A stretch of DNA of 64,000 nucleotides from Clostridiales bacterium (GCA_021202015.1 JAJQDV010000042.1:1-64000), one strand, 5' to 3'. Positions 1 through 10,297 are shown, counted from the first letter of the stretch. Made by a program: numbers and translations. Notes: generated from the sequence alone by a model not told the origin.

Positions 1-482
1 TTGAGTCTGTGATATTCCTTCCGCCGCAGACGGCCGCGCTGTTCGGTATTTGTGCAGCTCAGGGGGGGGTTCGCTGTATCCAGGGCAATGTCGCCGAACG
101 CAAGAGAGCCGTCGGCTGAGCGGATGTTCCGTCGGCCGAGTGCGCGGAGCCTGGCCAGCAGTTCTTTCGTTTTAAAAGGTTTGGTCAGGTAGTCGTCCGC
201 CCCGCTGTCCAGTCCCTGCACCTTGTCGTCCAGGTCGCTTTTTGCTGTCAGCATCAGAATCGGCGTGCGGATACCGCTCTGCCGTGCGGATTTTGCAATG
301 TCGTATCCGTTCATGCCGGGCAGCATGACGTCCAGAATCACGATGTCATAAATGTCGCTCTCGATGGCCTGCAGGCCGGAAATGCCGTCGGCACAGGTGT
401 CTACCGAGTAGTTTTCCTGGCGCAGGATTTCAGTCAGAGCCTGCACCATTCTTTTTTCGTCTTCTACAAGCAGGAGTTTCAT
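1..482 (-). CDS. OmpR/PhoB-family response regulator (C-terminus lies beyond window start)
   Basis: Reverse complement from 482 reads MKLLLVEDEKRMVQALTEILRQENYSVDTCADGISGLQAIESDIYDIVILDVMLPGMNGYDIAKSARQSGIRTPILMLTAKSDLDDKVQGLDSGADDYLTKPF; receiver motifs ED, LDVMLPGM, LTA, DYLTKPF; GGAGG upstream. Confidence 0.93.
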   Translation of the reverse strand, partial: MKLLLVEDEKRMVQALTEILRQENYSVDTCADGISGLQAIESDIYDIVILDVMLPGMNGYDIAKSARQSGIRTPILMLTAKSDLDDKVQGLDSGADDYLTKPFKTKELLARLRALGRRNIRSADGSLAFGDIALDTANPPLSCTNTEQRGRLRRKEYHRL

Positions 483-775
483 GTGTGTTGTACCTCCGGA
501 AACGGGAATACAAAAAACGGTAGCATATATTTAAGAATATAACACATGGAGGCCATAAAGGGAACACTATTTGTTACTTTTCACAGGCCAGCCAGCCTGT
601 GAACGTAACACGCTCCGCGGGATGCACACAAATTGCCCGCATTTGCATTTGCAGTAGAAAAATTTTCCGGTATGTGTTAAACTTGATTCAGATTGCGTCG
701 GCGGCGCCGACGGAAAGAGAACAGGCTCCTTCCGCCATCGGGCGTCCCGGCGGATAAAAAGAAGGCTGCATCAAT

Positions 776-2623
776 ATGTTTTTGAAGAAAATAAGCGCCT
801 GTCCGGGGAAACGGATCCTGTGGAAATTCCTTCAGTTTATCCTTATGTTTTCCTGGATGTGCATACTGGTAAATTGTATCGAAGAGTACGCGGCATATTA
901 CACGGTATATCTGTTTGTCGGAGTTCTGGGTGTGCTCGCGTTTTATCGGGATACCAGGAGTCATCCGCGGTCGACCCGCAGACAGGAAATCGCGCTCCAT
1001 ATCTGTGCGGGTATTTTTTCCTGCGCCGTTATTCTGGCAAACTACAGCCTGTTTTCCGGAGAACACTGGGCTTTTTCCGGAATCCGTATTTTTGTCACAT
1101 TTTTGGGAGGGGGACTGATCGCGTATTATATTCTGCGCTGGATCCTGGTGTCGAAAAAGGATTTCTGCTGGAAAACGGAGGCTCATCGCCGAAGACCGGC
1201 CGCAATATTCGGCGGGTGTATGCTGGTGATCCTGGTGATCGATCTGGCGGTTTTCCTGACCTGCTTTTATCTGGGCGTCCTGAATCCTGACAGTGTAAAC
1301 CAGCTGAATCAGATCAGCAGCGGAGAGTACAGCAATCATCATCCGTATTATTATACCCTGTTGATCCGGGTGCTCCTGCGAGCCGGCCTGTTTCTGTTTT
1401 CTGAAATCAATCAGGCTGTCGCTTTCTACAGCGTCGTACAGATTATAATAATGGCTGCTGTTTTCTCCTATGTGGTAATGACGCTTTATCAGAGGGAGGC
1501 TTCAAAAAAATGGCTGATTCTGTGTCTGGCGTGGTACGCGCTGCATCCGGCTCATATCATGTACAGTTTTACGATGTGGAAGGATACGCTTTTCGGGGCC
1601 GCCGTGCTCCTGCTGATTACCGCCTGGTACAGGATTTTAGCCGGTATGGACAGCGGAAAGAAATGTAACCTCCTGCTGTTTTTCGCAGGCGGGTTTGGCG
1701 TATGTCTGTTCAGAAGTAACGGGATTGTGGCTTTTGCGGTGTTATTCTGTGTCTGCGCGGTTCTGTTTTGGAAACAGCATAAGCGGCTGATCGCTTCGCT
1801 TCTTTTTATATTGATTGCCGGCTTTGTCCTGCGGGGGCCGGTTCTTTCCGCGCTGAATGTCAGCCAGCCGGATATCGTGGAGTCGCTGTCAATCCCTGTT
1901 CAGCAGATCTCCCGGGTGGTGGCGGACAAAAAAGCGCTGACTGAGGAGGAAGAGGAGCTGTTGGAGCAGGTTGTCGACGTGGATGAGATTTCGGAGACGT
2001 ATGATATGTTTATCTCGGATCCGATCAAAAATCTGATACGGGAGAGCGGCAATGAGGCGTATATTTCGACACACAAAATACAGTATCTGAAGTTATGGGT
2101 TTCTCTGGGAATCCGGTATCCGTCTACCTATGTAAAAGCCTGGATCGATCAGACAAAGGGATACTGGAACGGGGGATATGATTACTGGGTCTGGGGAACC
2201 GAGATTTATGAGAATTCCTTTGGAATTCAACAGAGCGGAGGCAGCGATTTCTGCAGACATGTCTGGGATGTGTATGGAGAATTATATGAATCATCCGAAT
2301 CCATATCGATATTTAATCTGTTTGTGAGTATCGGTCTGATGACATGGGTATACGCGGCGCTTTTTGCTGCCGCGCTGATGCGCGGACGCCGGATCGCGTT
2401 TTCTCTGGGGATACTGCCGCTGGCCGTAATCCTGACGCTTTTGATCGCGACTCCCGTTTTTTCGGAGTTCAGATACGCATATTGTTTATACACGGCGATA
2501 CCTGTTGTTTTTTACGCTGTTTTTGAGGCTGCTCCGGAAGAGCGGGGCAGAGAAAAACAGATGCGGCCGCGATGCGGCAGAAAGGAGAATGCAGCAAATG
2601 ATCAAGACAACACTGGAGATTGA
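776..2623 (+). CDS. Polytopic membrane protein, DUF6020-like
   Basis: 615 aa ORF with many hydrophobic segments; NPDSVNQLNQISSG..NHHPYYYTLLIR motif resembles the DUF6020 family. Confidence 0.75.
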   Translation: MFLKKISACPGKRILWKFLQFILMFSWMCILVNCIEEYAAYYTVYLFVGVLGVLAFYRDTRSHPRSTRRQEIALHICAGIFSCAVILANYSLFSGEHWAFSGIRIFVTFLGGGLIAYYILRWILVSKKDFCWKTEAHRRRPAAIFGGCMLVILVIDLAVFLTCFYLGVLNPDSVNQLNQISSGEYSNHHPYYYTLLIRVLLRAGLFLFSEINQAVAFYSVVQIIIMAAVFSYVVMTLYQREASKKWLILCLAWYALHPAHIMYSFTMWKDTLFGAAVLLLITAWYRILAGMDSGKKCNLLLFFAGGFGVCLFRSNGIVAFAVLFCVCAVLFWKQHKRLIASLLFILIAGFVLRGPVLSALNVSQPDIVESLSIPVQQISRVVADKKALTEEEEELLEQVVDVDEISETYDMFISDPIKNLIRESGNEAYISTHKIQYLKLWVSLGIRYPSTYVKAWIDQTKGYWNGGYDYWVWGTEIYENSFGIQQSGGSDFCRHVWDVYGELYESSESISIFNLFVSIGLMTWVYAALFAAALMRGRRIAFSLGILPLAVILTLLIATPVFSEFRYAYCLYTAIPVVFYAVFEAAPEERGREKQMRPRCGRKENAANDQDNTGD

Positions 2624-2849
2624 GGGGATGTCCTGCGGGATGTGTGAGTCTCATATCAATGAGACGATTCGCCGGGCGTTTTCCGTGAAAAGCGTTAAGT
2701 CCTCACACAAAAAGAACCGGACGGAGATTCTGTCGGAAAATCCGATGGATGAACAGGAATTGAAAAAAGCGATCTCCGCCACCGGCTATGAGGTGCTCGG
2801 CGTAAAAAGTGAGGAGTATGAGAAAAAGAGCCGTTTTGGCCGGAAATGA
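2598..2849 (+). CDS. Heavy-metal-associated (HMA) domain protein
   Basis: MIKTTLEIEGMSCGMCESHINETIRRAF: GMxCxxC metal-binding motif; AAAGGAG upstream of ATG 2598. Confidence 0.85.
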   Translation: MIKTTLEIEGMSCGMCESHINETIRRAFSVKSVKSSHKKNRTEILSENPMDEQELKKAISATGYEVLGVKSEEYEKKSRFGRK

Positions 2850-2972
2850 GGAAAAACCGGCAGCGGTCCGGAGATTCGTTTTGTTACGAATATCCCTTCT
2901 GCGGCACATACTTTTAAACACCCGTTCATATGATAAGAGAGACGTATCTTTTGAGTATGAAGGGGTGTTTTT

Positions 2973-4040
2973 GTGTTTTATCAGGTGGAACAGGTTCTGG
3001 AAAAACAGCAGGCAAAGACGGAAAAGTTTTATAAAGGCAGAGGGATTCTGATCTGCGAGACTGCGGAGGGTCTGTTTGCGCTGAAAGAATTTCACGGGCA
3101 GGAGCAGAAGGCAGCCAACCTGTTTCTCCTGGGAGAATTTCTGACGGAACATCACATTTCCTGTGATTCTATGGTAAAAAACAGCGAGGACGCTCTGATC
3201 ACGGAGGGCGTCGACGGCGCGAAGTATACGTTTCACCACTGGTTCCGAGGGAAGGAGTGCGATGTCCGGAACAGGATGGATCTGGTGATGGCGGTCTCCT
3301 TTCTGGCGGGTTATCATGCCGTCTGCGAGGGCCGGCGTTTTTGCGGCAGGCAGGAGGAAAGATCCTGCGGGGACGGGAGCTTTTGCGGGAAAAATCCGGA
3401 AAAACCCTGCGAAGAGAAGGGGATTTGCGATAGCAGGCCGGAGACGGTTTATGAGGAATATCTGCGGCATGAGCGCGAGCTGCGGCGGATCCGGAAGTAT
3501 ATTCTGAAGCGGAAAAACAAGAGTGATTTTGAACGGTTGTATCTGAAGAGTTTTCCCGAGTATCTGCGCCAGTCGGATCGTGTGCTGCGGATGCTGTCGG
3601 AACGACAGGATATTTTTGATATTCATACCGCGGGCATGTGCCACGGGGATTTTAATCAGCACAATATCGTGAAAGACGCGGGAGGGATGGCGCTGATCCA
3701 TATGGAGCATTCCAGATACGGTGCACAGGTGACCGATTTGGGCAATTTTCTGCGAAAAAGCCTGGAAAAACACGACTGGAGCGAGACGCTCGGCCTGGAA
3801 ATGCTCCGGGAATATGACCGCGTGCACGTGCTGAATGAGGCGGACTGGATGGAACTCTACTGTCGGATGTGCTATCCGGAGAAGTTCTGGAAGATCGCAA
3901 ATCATTATTATAACTCCAGCAAGGTATGGAATTCCGGGAATTATTTTGAGAAGCTGAGAAGGGAACTGCGGCAGAACGCTTCCCGGCAGAGATTTCTGGA
4001 GGCGCTGCGGCGGGCCAGGGTGGGAATGGTTGATTCGTAA
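2973..4040 (+). CDS. CotS-like / aminoglycoside-phosphotransferase-fold spore coat protein
   Basis: 355 aa ORF (GTG start); CHGDFNQHNIV (Brenner-type kinase motif) and overall CotS-like pattern. Confidence 0.7.
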   Translation: MFYQVEQVLEKQQAKTEKFYKGRGILICETAEGLFALKEFHGQEQKAANLFLLGEFLTEHHISCDSMVKNSEDALITEGVDGAKYTFHHWFRGKECDVRNRMDLVMAVSFLAGYHAVCEGRRFCGRQEERSCGDGSFCGKNPEKPCEEKGICDSRPETVYEEYLRHERELRRIRKYILKRKNKSDFERLYLKSFPEYLRQSDRVLRMLSERQDIFDIHTAGMCHGDFNQHNIVKDAGGMALIHMEHSRYGAQVTDLGNFLRKSLEKHDWSETLGLEMLREYDRVHVLNEADWMELYCRMCYPEKFWKIANHYYNSSKVWNSGNYFEKLRRELRQNASRQRFLEALRRARVGMVDS

Positions 4041-4068
4041 GTCAGAATCATCATTATCGAATCAGCCC

Positions 4069-4097
4069 TTGCATTTGCCGGGATGCGGCTGTATAAT
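4069..4097 (+). promoter_or_regulatory. Predicted sigma-A promoter for thi operon (TTGCAT-17 nt-TATAAT)
   Basis: TTGCAT at 4069-4074, 17-nt spacer, TATAAT at 4092-4097, upstream of the TPP riboswitch. Confidence 0.65.
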
Positions 4098-4200
4098 GAC
4101 AATGATCGAGTAAGAGGCGGCTTTTTGCCTCTTACTCGCCGCGCGGACTGCGTGCGGTTCTGCCGCAATATTTCCTTACGCAGCCCTGCGCAAAACAGAA

Positions 4201-4290
4201 ACGGAGGGGAGCTTGTGAAACAGGCTGAGAGGAAGGTGATGTCCTTCGACCCGGGACCTGATTTGGATAATGCCAACGTAGGGAGTCATT
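4201..4290 (+). promoter_or_regulatory. TPP (THI-box) riboswitch aptamer
   Basis: ACGGAGGGGAGCTTGTGAAACAGGCTGAGAGG...CGACCCGGGACCTGATTTGGATAATGCCAACGTAGGGAG matches the THI-box core (CTGAGA; ACCTGAT.TGGATAATGCCA.CGTAGGGA). Confidence 0.95.
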
Positions 4291-4309
4291 TAAAACGGTG
4301 TATTTATGC

Positions 4310-4342
4310 GGGAGGCTTCCGACGGAAGTCCTCTCGTTTTTA
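4310..4342 (+). terminator. Intrinsic terminator downstream of TPP riboswitch
   Basis: GGGAGGCTTCCGACGGAAGTCCTCTCGTTTTT: G/C-rich hairpin followed by T-run directly after the aptamer. Confidence 0.75.
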
Positions 4343-4419
4343 ACATGTCATGAAGCTTTGCTGTTTGGATTCAACCGTTTCACGGGTTGTGAATACATTT
4401 GCGGAGACAGGAGGAATTT

Positions 4420-4614
4420 ATGCTGAGGATGAACGGAAATGAATGCGACGCTGCCGGCAGGACCATCCGGGAGTATCTGAAACAGGCCGGTTATGAAGAA
4501 TCGCGGGTGGCGGTGGAACGAAACGGAGTGATTGTGCCGAAAGCTTCGTACGGTGACACGGTGCTTGCGGACGGCGATGAGATCGAGGTGGTCTCTTTCG
4601 TAGGCGGGGGCTGA
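4420..4614 (+). CDS. thiS: Sulfur carrier protein ThiS
   Basis: Small beta-grasp-like ORF ending VVSFVGGG (C-terminal GG); adjacent to thiG. Confidence 0.9.
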   Translation: MLRMNGNECDAAGRTIREYLKQAGYEESRVAVERNGVIVPKASYGDTVLADGDEIEVVSFVGGG

Positions 4615-4656
4615 CGGCGACGCGCTTCGCGCGGAAGTTAAAAGGTATACCCTCCG

Positions 4657-4690
4657 GGCACCCCTTAATTCATGCGCTTCGCGCGGAAAT
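4657..4690 (+). repeat. 34-bp dispersed repeat in thiS-thiG intergenic region
   Basis: GGCACCCCTTAATTCATGCGCTTCGCGCGGAAAT; exact inverted copy at 30478-30511. Confidence 0.95.
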
Positions 4691-4742
4691 TGGAAATTAA
4701 AAGGTACAGATATGCGTACATGATCACGAGGAGGAACATATC

Positions 4743-5516
4743 ATGCAGACAGACGATAAGCTTGTCATCGGCGGCCGGGAATTCTCATCCAGATTTATTC
4801 TCGGTTCCGGTAAGTATTCATTGAAACTGATCGAAGCCGCGGTGCGGGACGCCGGCGCGCAGATCATCACGCTGGCGGTCCGCCGCGCGAACACGGGGGA
4901 ACATGAGAACATTCTGGATTATATTCCGAAAGGCGTCACGTTGCTGCCGAACACATCCGGCGCGCGCAATGCCGATGAGGCGGTACGCATCGCCCGTCTG
5001 GCGCGGGAGCTTGGCTGCGGGGATTTTGTGAAGATCGAGATCATGCGCGACTCCAAATATCTGCTCCCGGACAACGCGGAGACCATCCGGGCGACGGAGA
5101 TCCTGGCGAAGGAAGGATTTGTGGTGATGCCTTACATGTATCCGGATCTGAACGCGGCGCGCGATCTGGTCAATGCCGGCGCGGCTTCCGTTATGCCGCT
5201 GGCTTCCCCGATCGGTTCGAACAAGGGGCTGGCGACCCGGGAGTTTATCCAGATCCTGATTGACGAGATCGACCTCCCCGTTATCGTGGACGCCGGCATC
5301 GGCAGGCCGTCCCAGGCCTGCGAGGCCATGGAGATGGGCGCGGCGGCGATCATGTCAAACACGGCTCTGGCCACGGCCGGAGATCTTCCGCTGATGGCGG
5401 AAGCGTTCCGTCAGGCGATCGAGGCCGGCCGGAAGGCTTATCTGTCCGGACTGGGAAGGGTTCTTGCCCGCGGGGCGTCCTCTTCCGATCCGCTGACAGG
5501 GTTTCTGCGGGACTGA
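4743..5516 (+). CDS. thiG: Thiazole synthase ThiG
   Basis: 257 aa; [49 protein letters not shown] typical of ThiG. Confidence 0.97.
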   Translation: MQTDDKLVIGGREFSSRFILGSGKYSLKLIEAAVRDAGAQIITLAVRRANTGEHENILDYIPKGVTLLPNTSGARNADEAVRIARLARELGCGDFVKIEIMRDSKYLLPDNAETIRATEILAKEGFVVMPYMYPDLNAARDLVNAGAASVMPLASPIGSNKGLATREFIQILIDEIDLPVIVDAGIGRPSQACEAMEMGAAAIMSNTALATAGDLPLMAEAFRQAIEAGRKAYLSGLGRVLARGASSSDPLTGFLRD

Positions 5517-5556
5517 TGGGTTCGATATATATAGCAGGAAATGGGATGGATAAGAA

Positions 5557-6810
5557 ATGAAAAATGAATTTTATGTGGACTCGGATCAGTTATCCGAGGC
5601 GGCTTTAAAAAAGAAGCATCAGCTGGAGAATGACCCTTCTTCCCGGACGAACCCCATGGAGTATCTCCCCGGGATGGAGCAGATCGAGTCGGATATCCGC
5701 GAAAGCGTGATCCGTCAGATGGATTCTTATGACGCATCGATCTATACCGCGGGAGATGTCCGGAACGCGCTGGATCATGAGACCTGTACCGTGGAGGATT
5801 TTAAAGCATTACTGTCCCCCGCGGCGGAGCCTTTCCTGGAAGAGATGGCGCAGCGGGCATGGGCGGAGACCGGCAGACATTTCGGGAACACGGTGTATGT
5901 GTTTACACCTCTTTATATCGCGAATTATTGTGAAAATTACTGTGTCTACTGCGGATTTAACTGCTATAACCGGATTTCCCGCATGAAGCTGACGATGGAA
6001 CAGATCGAACACGAGATGGAGGTCATTGCGAAAAGCGGGATGGAGGAGATCCTGATTCTGACCGGTGAGAGCCGGGGGAAGAGCAGCGTCGAGTACATCG
6101 GAGAGGCCTGCCGCCTGGCGAGAAAGTATTTTCGTATGGTCGGCGTTGAGATCTATCCGGTCAATACGGATGAGTACCGGTATCTGCATGAATGCGGCGT
6201 GGATTATGTGACCGTATTTCAGGAGACCTATGATGCGGAACGGTATGAAACCCTTCACCTCTGCGGACACAAGCGGGTCTGGCCCTACCGCTTTGACGCG
6301 CAGGAGCGTGCCCTGATGGGAGGCATGCGCGGCGTCGGATTTTCCGCGCTGCTCGGACTTTCGGATTTCCGAAAGGATGCGCTGGCGAGCGCGCTCCATG
6401 TCTGGTATCTTCAGAGGAAATATCCGCAGGCGGAGATGTCGCTGTCCTGTCCCCGTCTGCGGCCGATCATCAATAATGAGAAGATCAATCCTCTGGACGT
6501 GGGGGAGAGACAGCTCTGTCAGGTGATCTGCGCTTATCGGATCTTCATGCCGTTTGTCGGCATCACGGTTTCCTCCAGGGAGAGCGCGTCCTTCCGGAAC
6601 GGCATTGCGAAGATTGCGGCAACGAAGGTCTCTGCCGGCGTTTCCACCGGGATCGGAGACCATGAAAGTAAATACACCGGAAAGGAATCAGACGCGGAGC
6701 AGGGGGACGAGCAGTTTGAGATCAGCGACGGGCGCAGCCTCACAAAGATGTACGAGGACATGTCCGGCGAGGGCCTGCAGCCGGTTCTGAACGATTATCT
6801 CTATGTCTGA
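5557..6810 (+). CDS. thiH: 2-iminoacetate synthase ThiH (radical SAM)
   Basis: 417 aa; NYCENYCVYCGFNCYN radical SAM CxxxCxxC; adjacent to thiG. Confidence 0.97.
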   Translation: MKNEFYVDSDQLSEAALKKKHQLENDPSSRTNPMEYLPGMEQIESDIRESVIRQMDSYDASIYTAGDVRNALDHETCTVEDFKALLSPAAEPFLEEMAQRAWAETGRHFGNTVYVFTPLYIANYCENYCVYCGFNCYNRISRMKLTMEQIEHEMEVIAKSGMEEILILTGESRGKSSVEYIGEACRLARKYFRMVGVEIYPVNTDEYRYLHECGVDYVTVFQETYDAERYETLHLCGHKRVWPYRFDAQERALMGGMRGVGFSALLGLSDFRKDALASALHVWYLQRKYPQAEMSLSCPRLRPIINNEKINPLDVGERQLCQVICAYRIFMPFVGITVSSRESASFRNGIAKIAATKVSAGVSTGIGDHESKYTGKESDAEQGDEQFEISDGRSLTKMYEDMSGEGLQPVLNDYLYV

Positions 6811-7507
6811 TATTCTTTGTGTGACAAACCGGAGGCTGTGCCGGGAGTATGCCGAATCGCCCGATACAGACGGGAAGGGGGCTTCCCTGCCCGAAGGAAA
6901 TGTCGGCGGGCAGTCTGTGAAAAAGCCGGAAGAAAGGGGATTCCTGCGCCGTATCGAACAGATCGCGCGGTGTCGCCCCGCCGGGATCATTCTTCGTGAG
7001 AAGGACCTGTCGGAGGCGGAATATAAAGAACTGGCGCGGCAGACGTTTCAGATCTGTCAGTGCTTCGGAACACCGTGTATCCTGCACGGCTTTCCGGACG
7101 CGGCTCTGGCGCTTCAGGCAGACGCCGTCCATCTGCCGCTTTCCGTTTTGCGGGATCTGTCTCCCGAAAAAAAAGAAAGATTTCGTATACTCGGAGCTTC
7201 CTGCCATTCCGTGGAGGAGGCGCGCGAGGCACGGGATATGGGATGTACCTATATCACGGCCGGGCACATTTTCGCGACCGACTGCAAGGCCGGACTGCCC
7301 GGGCGGGGAATCGGGTTTTTGCGTGAGGTCTGTGAAAGCGTCCGTCTGCCGGTCTTTGCCATCGGCGGAATCCGCGCGGAAAATATTGCCGACGTCCGCC
7401 GCGCGGGCGCGGCGGGAGCCTGTGTGATGAGCGGATGCATGCGCTGCGGGGACGCGGCGGAATATCTGTCCGGTTTCGGAAAACAGGAGGATTCACACAG
7501 TCTCTGA
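6803..7507 (+). CDS. thiE: Thiamine phosphate synthase / TenI family protein
   Basis: LREKDLSEAEY, LPLSVLRDL, GASCHSVEEA, YITAGHIFATDCKAGLPGRG, VFAIGGI: ThiE/TenI motifs; overlaps thiH end. Confidence 0.85.
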   Translation: MSDILCVTNRRLCREYAESPDTDGKGASLPEGNVGGQSVKKPEERGFLRRIEQIARCRPAGIILREKDLSEAEYKELARQTFQICQCFGTPCILHGFPDAALALQADAVHLPLSVLRDLSPEKKERFRILGASCHSVEEAREARDMGCTYITAGHIFATDCKAGLPGRGIGFLREVCESVRLPVFAIGGIRAENIADVRRAGAAGACVMSGCMRCGDAAEYLSGFGKQEDSHSL

Positions 7508-7529
7508 CGAGCAGTATCGGGAGGATCTG

Positions 7530-8456
7530 ATGAGCGTAGTTGCAACCAGCGTATTTTTATTGTTTGCCCTGATCTTTCTCGGGTTTTTTATCGGGAAACG
7601 GGGCATTGTGCAGAAAAACAGCATACCGGATCTGTCAAATCTGGTTTTGATGGTGACGATGCCCGTGACGGTATTCTGCTCCATTGTTGACCAGCAGGGG
7701 AAGAGCGGCGCGAGTCCTTACGGACAGATCATAGCGGGGGTTTTTATTCTGCATGTCTGTTCTGCGCTGCTGAGCCTGGTCCTGGTCCGGGCGCTCCGCG
7801 TTCCGGAAGAGGACCAGGGTGTGTGGATTTTCAGCTGCATGAATTCAAATAACGGGTTCATGGGGCTGCCTCTCGCGCTGTCCGTGTTCGGGAGCGAGGG
7901 GATGTTTCTCATGGCGCTGGGAAATGTGATCAGCAATCTGATTATGTTTTCCCTGGGGATAAAGCTGCTGACCTGGCATTATAATATCCGGGAAAAGCTG
8001 AGTTTCCGAAAAATGTTTGTCAATAACATTAACATCGCCGTGGTGCTGGGATTTGTTTTCCTGCTCGGTAACATTCCCGTGCCGGATCTGGCGGATCAGC
8101 TCCTGGCCTATCTCTCCAATATCACCAGCGGTCTGGCGATGCTTGTGGTGGGGCTGTCTCTTTCCCGCCTGGAACTCCGTGAGGTGTTCCGGGACAGGCG
8201 GATGTTTCTGCTGCCGGTACTGCGTCTTCTCGTGGTGCCGCTGCTGGTGATCGCGGTGCTGCGCATCCTTCCGTTTGAACTGGATCCGCTTGCCCGCAAT
8301 ATCCTGATCCTGACATCGGCGCTGCCGTCGGCTTCGGCGCAGTCCATGATCACGGAGCAGTACCATACCAATACCTCGGCGGCGGCCCGCGCGGTTTTCC
8401 TTACGACCCTGTTCAGCGTCGTCACGGTTCCGCTGATCATGACGATCGCGCTGTGA
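7530..8456 (+). CDS. AEC (auxin efflux carrier) family transporter
   Basis: 308 aa hydrophobic protein; MPVTVFCSIV, NNGFMGLPLALSVFG, TSALPSASAQSMITEQY typical of AEC family. Confidence 0.88.
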   Translation: MSVVATSVFLLFALIFLGFFIGKRGIVQKNSIPDLSNLVLMVTMPVTVFCSIVDQQGKSGASPYGQIIAGVFILHVCSALLSLVLVRALRVPEEDQGVWIFSCMNSNNGFMGLPLALSVFGSEGMFLMALGNVISNLIMFSLGIKLLTWHYNIREKLSFRKMFVNNINIAVVLGFVFLLGNIPVPDLADQLLAYLSNITSGLAMLVVGLSLSRLELREVFRDRRMFLLPVLRLLVVPLLVIAVLRILPFELDPLARNILILTSALPSASAQSMITEQYHTNTSAAARAVFLTTLFSVVTVPLIMTIAL

Positions 8457-8562
8457 CGGAAGATCGTAATATTTTTATAAGAAAAAAGTAGATTTCCTGT
8501 CTGTCAGGATGTATAATAAATAATGTTTTTACGCGGATGAGATTTATACGGGAGGAGTACCA

Positions 8563-10170
8563 ATGGCTGTAAAATACGTATTTGTGATCGGGGGAGTCGT
8601 ATCGGGACTCGGGAAGGGAATCACGGCGGCGTCGCTCGGACGGCTTCTGAAGGCGCGCGGCTACCGGGTGACGATGCAGAAATTTGATCCCTATATCAAT
8701 ATTGATCCGGGAACGATGAACCCGATCCAGCACGGAGAGGTGTTTGTCACGGACGACGGCGCGGAGACGGATCTGGATCTGGGCCATTATGAGCGGTTTA
8801 TCGACGAGAGCCTGACGAAGCGCTCGAATGTCACGACCGGAAAGGTTTACTGGACAGTGCTCCAGAAGGAGCGCCGCGGGGATTACGGCGGCGGCACGGT
8901 GCAGGTGATTCCTCATATTACAAACGAGATTAAGAGCCGTTTTTACCGTGACTACACGACGGATGAGACGCAGATCGCGATCATCGAGGTGGGCGGCACC
9001 GTGGGCGATATGGAGGGCCAGCCGTTCCTGGAGGCGATCCGCCAGTTCCAGCATGAGGTCGGTCACGAAAACGCGATCATCATTCATGTGACGCTGGTTC
9101 CGTATCTTTCCGCTTCCGGAGAGCTGAAGACAAAACCGACGCAGATGAGCGTCCGGGAGCTGCAGGCCATGGGACTCCTGCCGGATATCATTGTCTGCCG
9201 TACTCAGCATGAGCTGGACCGCAGCATCCGCGATAAGATCGCCCTGTTCTGCAATGTGCAGAAAAACCGTGTTCTGCAGAACCTGGATGTGGAATATTTA
9301 TATGAAGCGCCCCTTGTCATGGAGAAGGAAAATCTGGCGCAGGTGGCCTGCGAGTGCCTGAATCTTCCCTGTCCCGAGCCGGATCTGACGGACTGGAAGG
9401 AGATGGTGGAGGCGCTGCGGAATCCCACCGGCGAGGTCGAGGTCGCGCTGGTCGGGAAATATACCCAGCTTCACGACGCTTATATCTCCGTGGTGGAGGC
9501 TTTAAAGCATGGCGGGATTGCCAACCGCGTGACTGTGAATATACGCTGGGTAGATTCCGAACAGGTCGATGAGCAGAATGTCAGCGAGCTCCTGGCGGGC
9601 GTGCAGGGCGTGCTGGTGCCGGGCGGATTCGGCGACCGCGGGATCGACGGGATGATCGCGGCGATCCGGTATGCCCGCGAGAATGCGATCCCCTATCTGG
9701 GTCTCTGCCTCGGCATGCAGCTGGCGATCGTGGAGTTCGCGCGCAACTGCTGCGGACTGGCGGACGCGCACAGTATCGAGCTGGATCCGGGAACGAAGTA
9801 TCCGGTCATCGCGCTGATGCCGGATCAGAACGGCGTGGAGGATATCGGCGGCACGCTCCGTCTCGGTTCGTATCCCTGTATTCTGGACAGGGAGAGCAGG
9901 GCGTACGCTGTATATGGAAAAGAGGAGATCCATGAGCGCCATCGCCATCGCTATGAGGTGAATAACGATTACCGCACGATTCTGAAGGAGCACGGGATGA
10001 ATCTCTGCGGACTCTCCCCGGACGGGCGTGTTGTGGAGATGATGGAGCTGCCGGAGCATCCGTGGTTTATCGCGACGCAGGCGCATCCGGAGCTGAAGTC
10101 CCGGCCGAACCGGCCGCACCCGCTTTTTGCCGGATTTATCGGCGCGGCCACGGAATATCAGAAAAAATAA
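8563..10170 (+). CDS. pyrG: CTP synthase
   Basis: 535 aa; [30 protein letters not shown] and glutamine amidotransferase [18 protein letters not shown]. Confidence 0.99.
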   Translation: MAVKYVFVIGGVVSGLGKGITAASLGRLLKARGYRVTMQKFDPYINIDPGTMNPIQHGEVFVTDDGAETDLDLGHYERFIDESLTKRSNVTTGKVYWTVLQKERRGDYGGGTVQVIPHITNEIKSRFYRDYTTDETQIAIIEVGGTVGDMEGQPFLEAIRQFQHEVGHENAIIIHVTLVPYLSASGELKTKPTQMSVRELQAMGLLPDIIVCRTQHELDRSIRDKIALFCNVQKNRVLQNLDVEYLYEAPLVMEKENLAQVACECLNLPCPEPDLTDWKEMVEALRNPTGEVEVALVGKYTQLHDAYISVVEALKHGGIANRVTVNIRWVDSEQVDEQNVSELLAGVQGVLVPGGFGDRGIDGMIAAIRYARENAIPYLGLCLGMQLAIVEFARNCCGLADAHSIELDPGTKYPVIALMPDQNGVEDIGGTLRLGSYPCILDRESRAYAVYGKEEIHERHRHRYEVNNDYRTILKEHGMNLCGLSPDGRVVEMMELPEHPWFIATQAHPELKSRPNRPHPLFAGFIGAATEYQKK

Positions 10171-10179
10171 CAGGAAAAG

Positions 10180-10208
10180 AAACCGGATGGGGAAACCTGT
10201 CCGGTTTT
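10180..10208 (+). terminator. Intrinsic terminator after pyrG
   Basis: AAACCGGATGGGGAAACCTGTCCGGTTTTTG stem-loop plus T-run. Confidence 0.75.
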
Positions 10209-10268
10209 TGCGAAAAGGTACTTTAAGAGAAAATTTATAAAAAACCTGAAAAGTTCACGTTTACATTA

Positions 10269-10297
10269 TTGATTTCTCTGCAAAATAACCATATAAT
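10269..10297 (+). promoter_or_regulatory. Predicted sigma-A promoter for ftsH (TTGATT-17 nt-TATAAT)
   Basis: TTGATT 10269-10274, 17-nt spacer, TATAAT 10292-10297. Confidence 0.65.

Noticed and set aside
2703-3905. 400-aa reverse-strand ORF opposite the HMA and CotS-like genes
   Set aside because: Overlaps two supported forward genes; no domain signature.
8437-9210. 257-aa reverse-strand ORF over the pyrG 5' region
   Set aside because: Shadow of pyrG; starts and ends without regulatory context.
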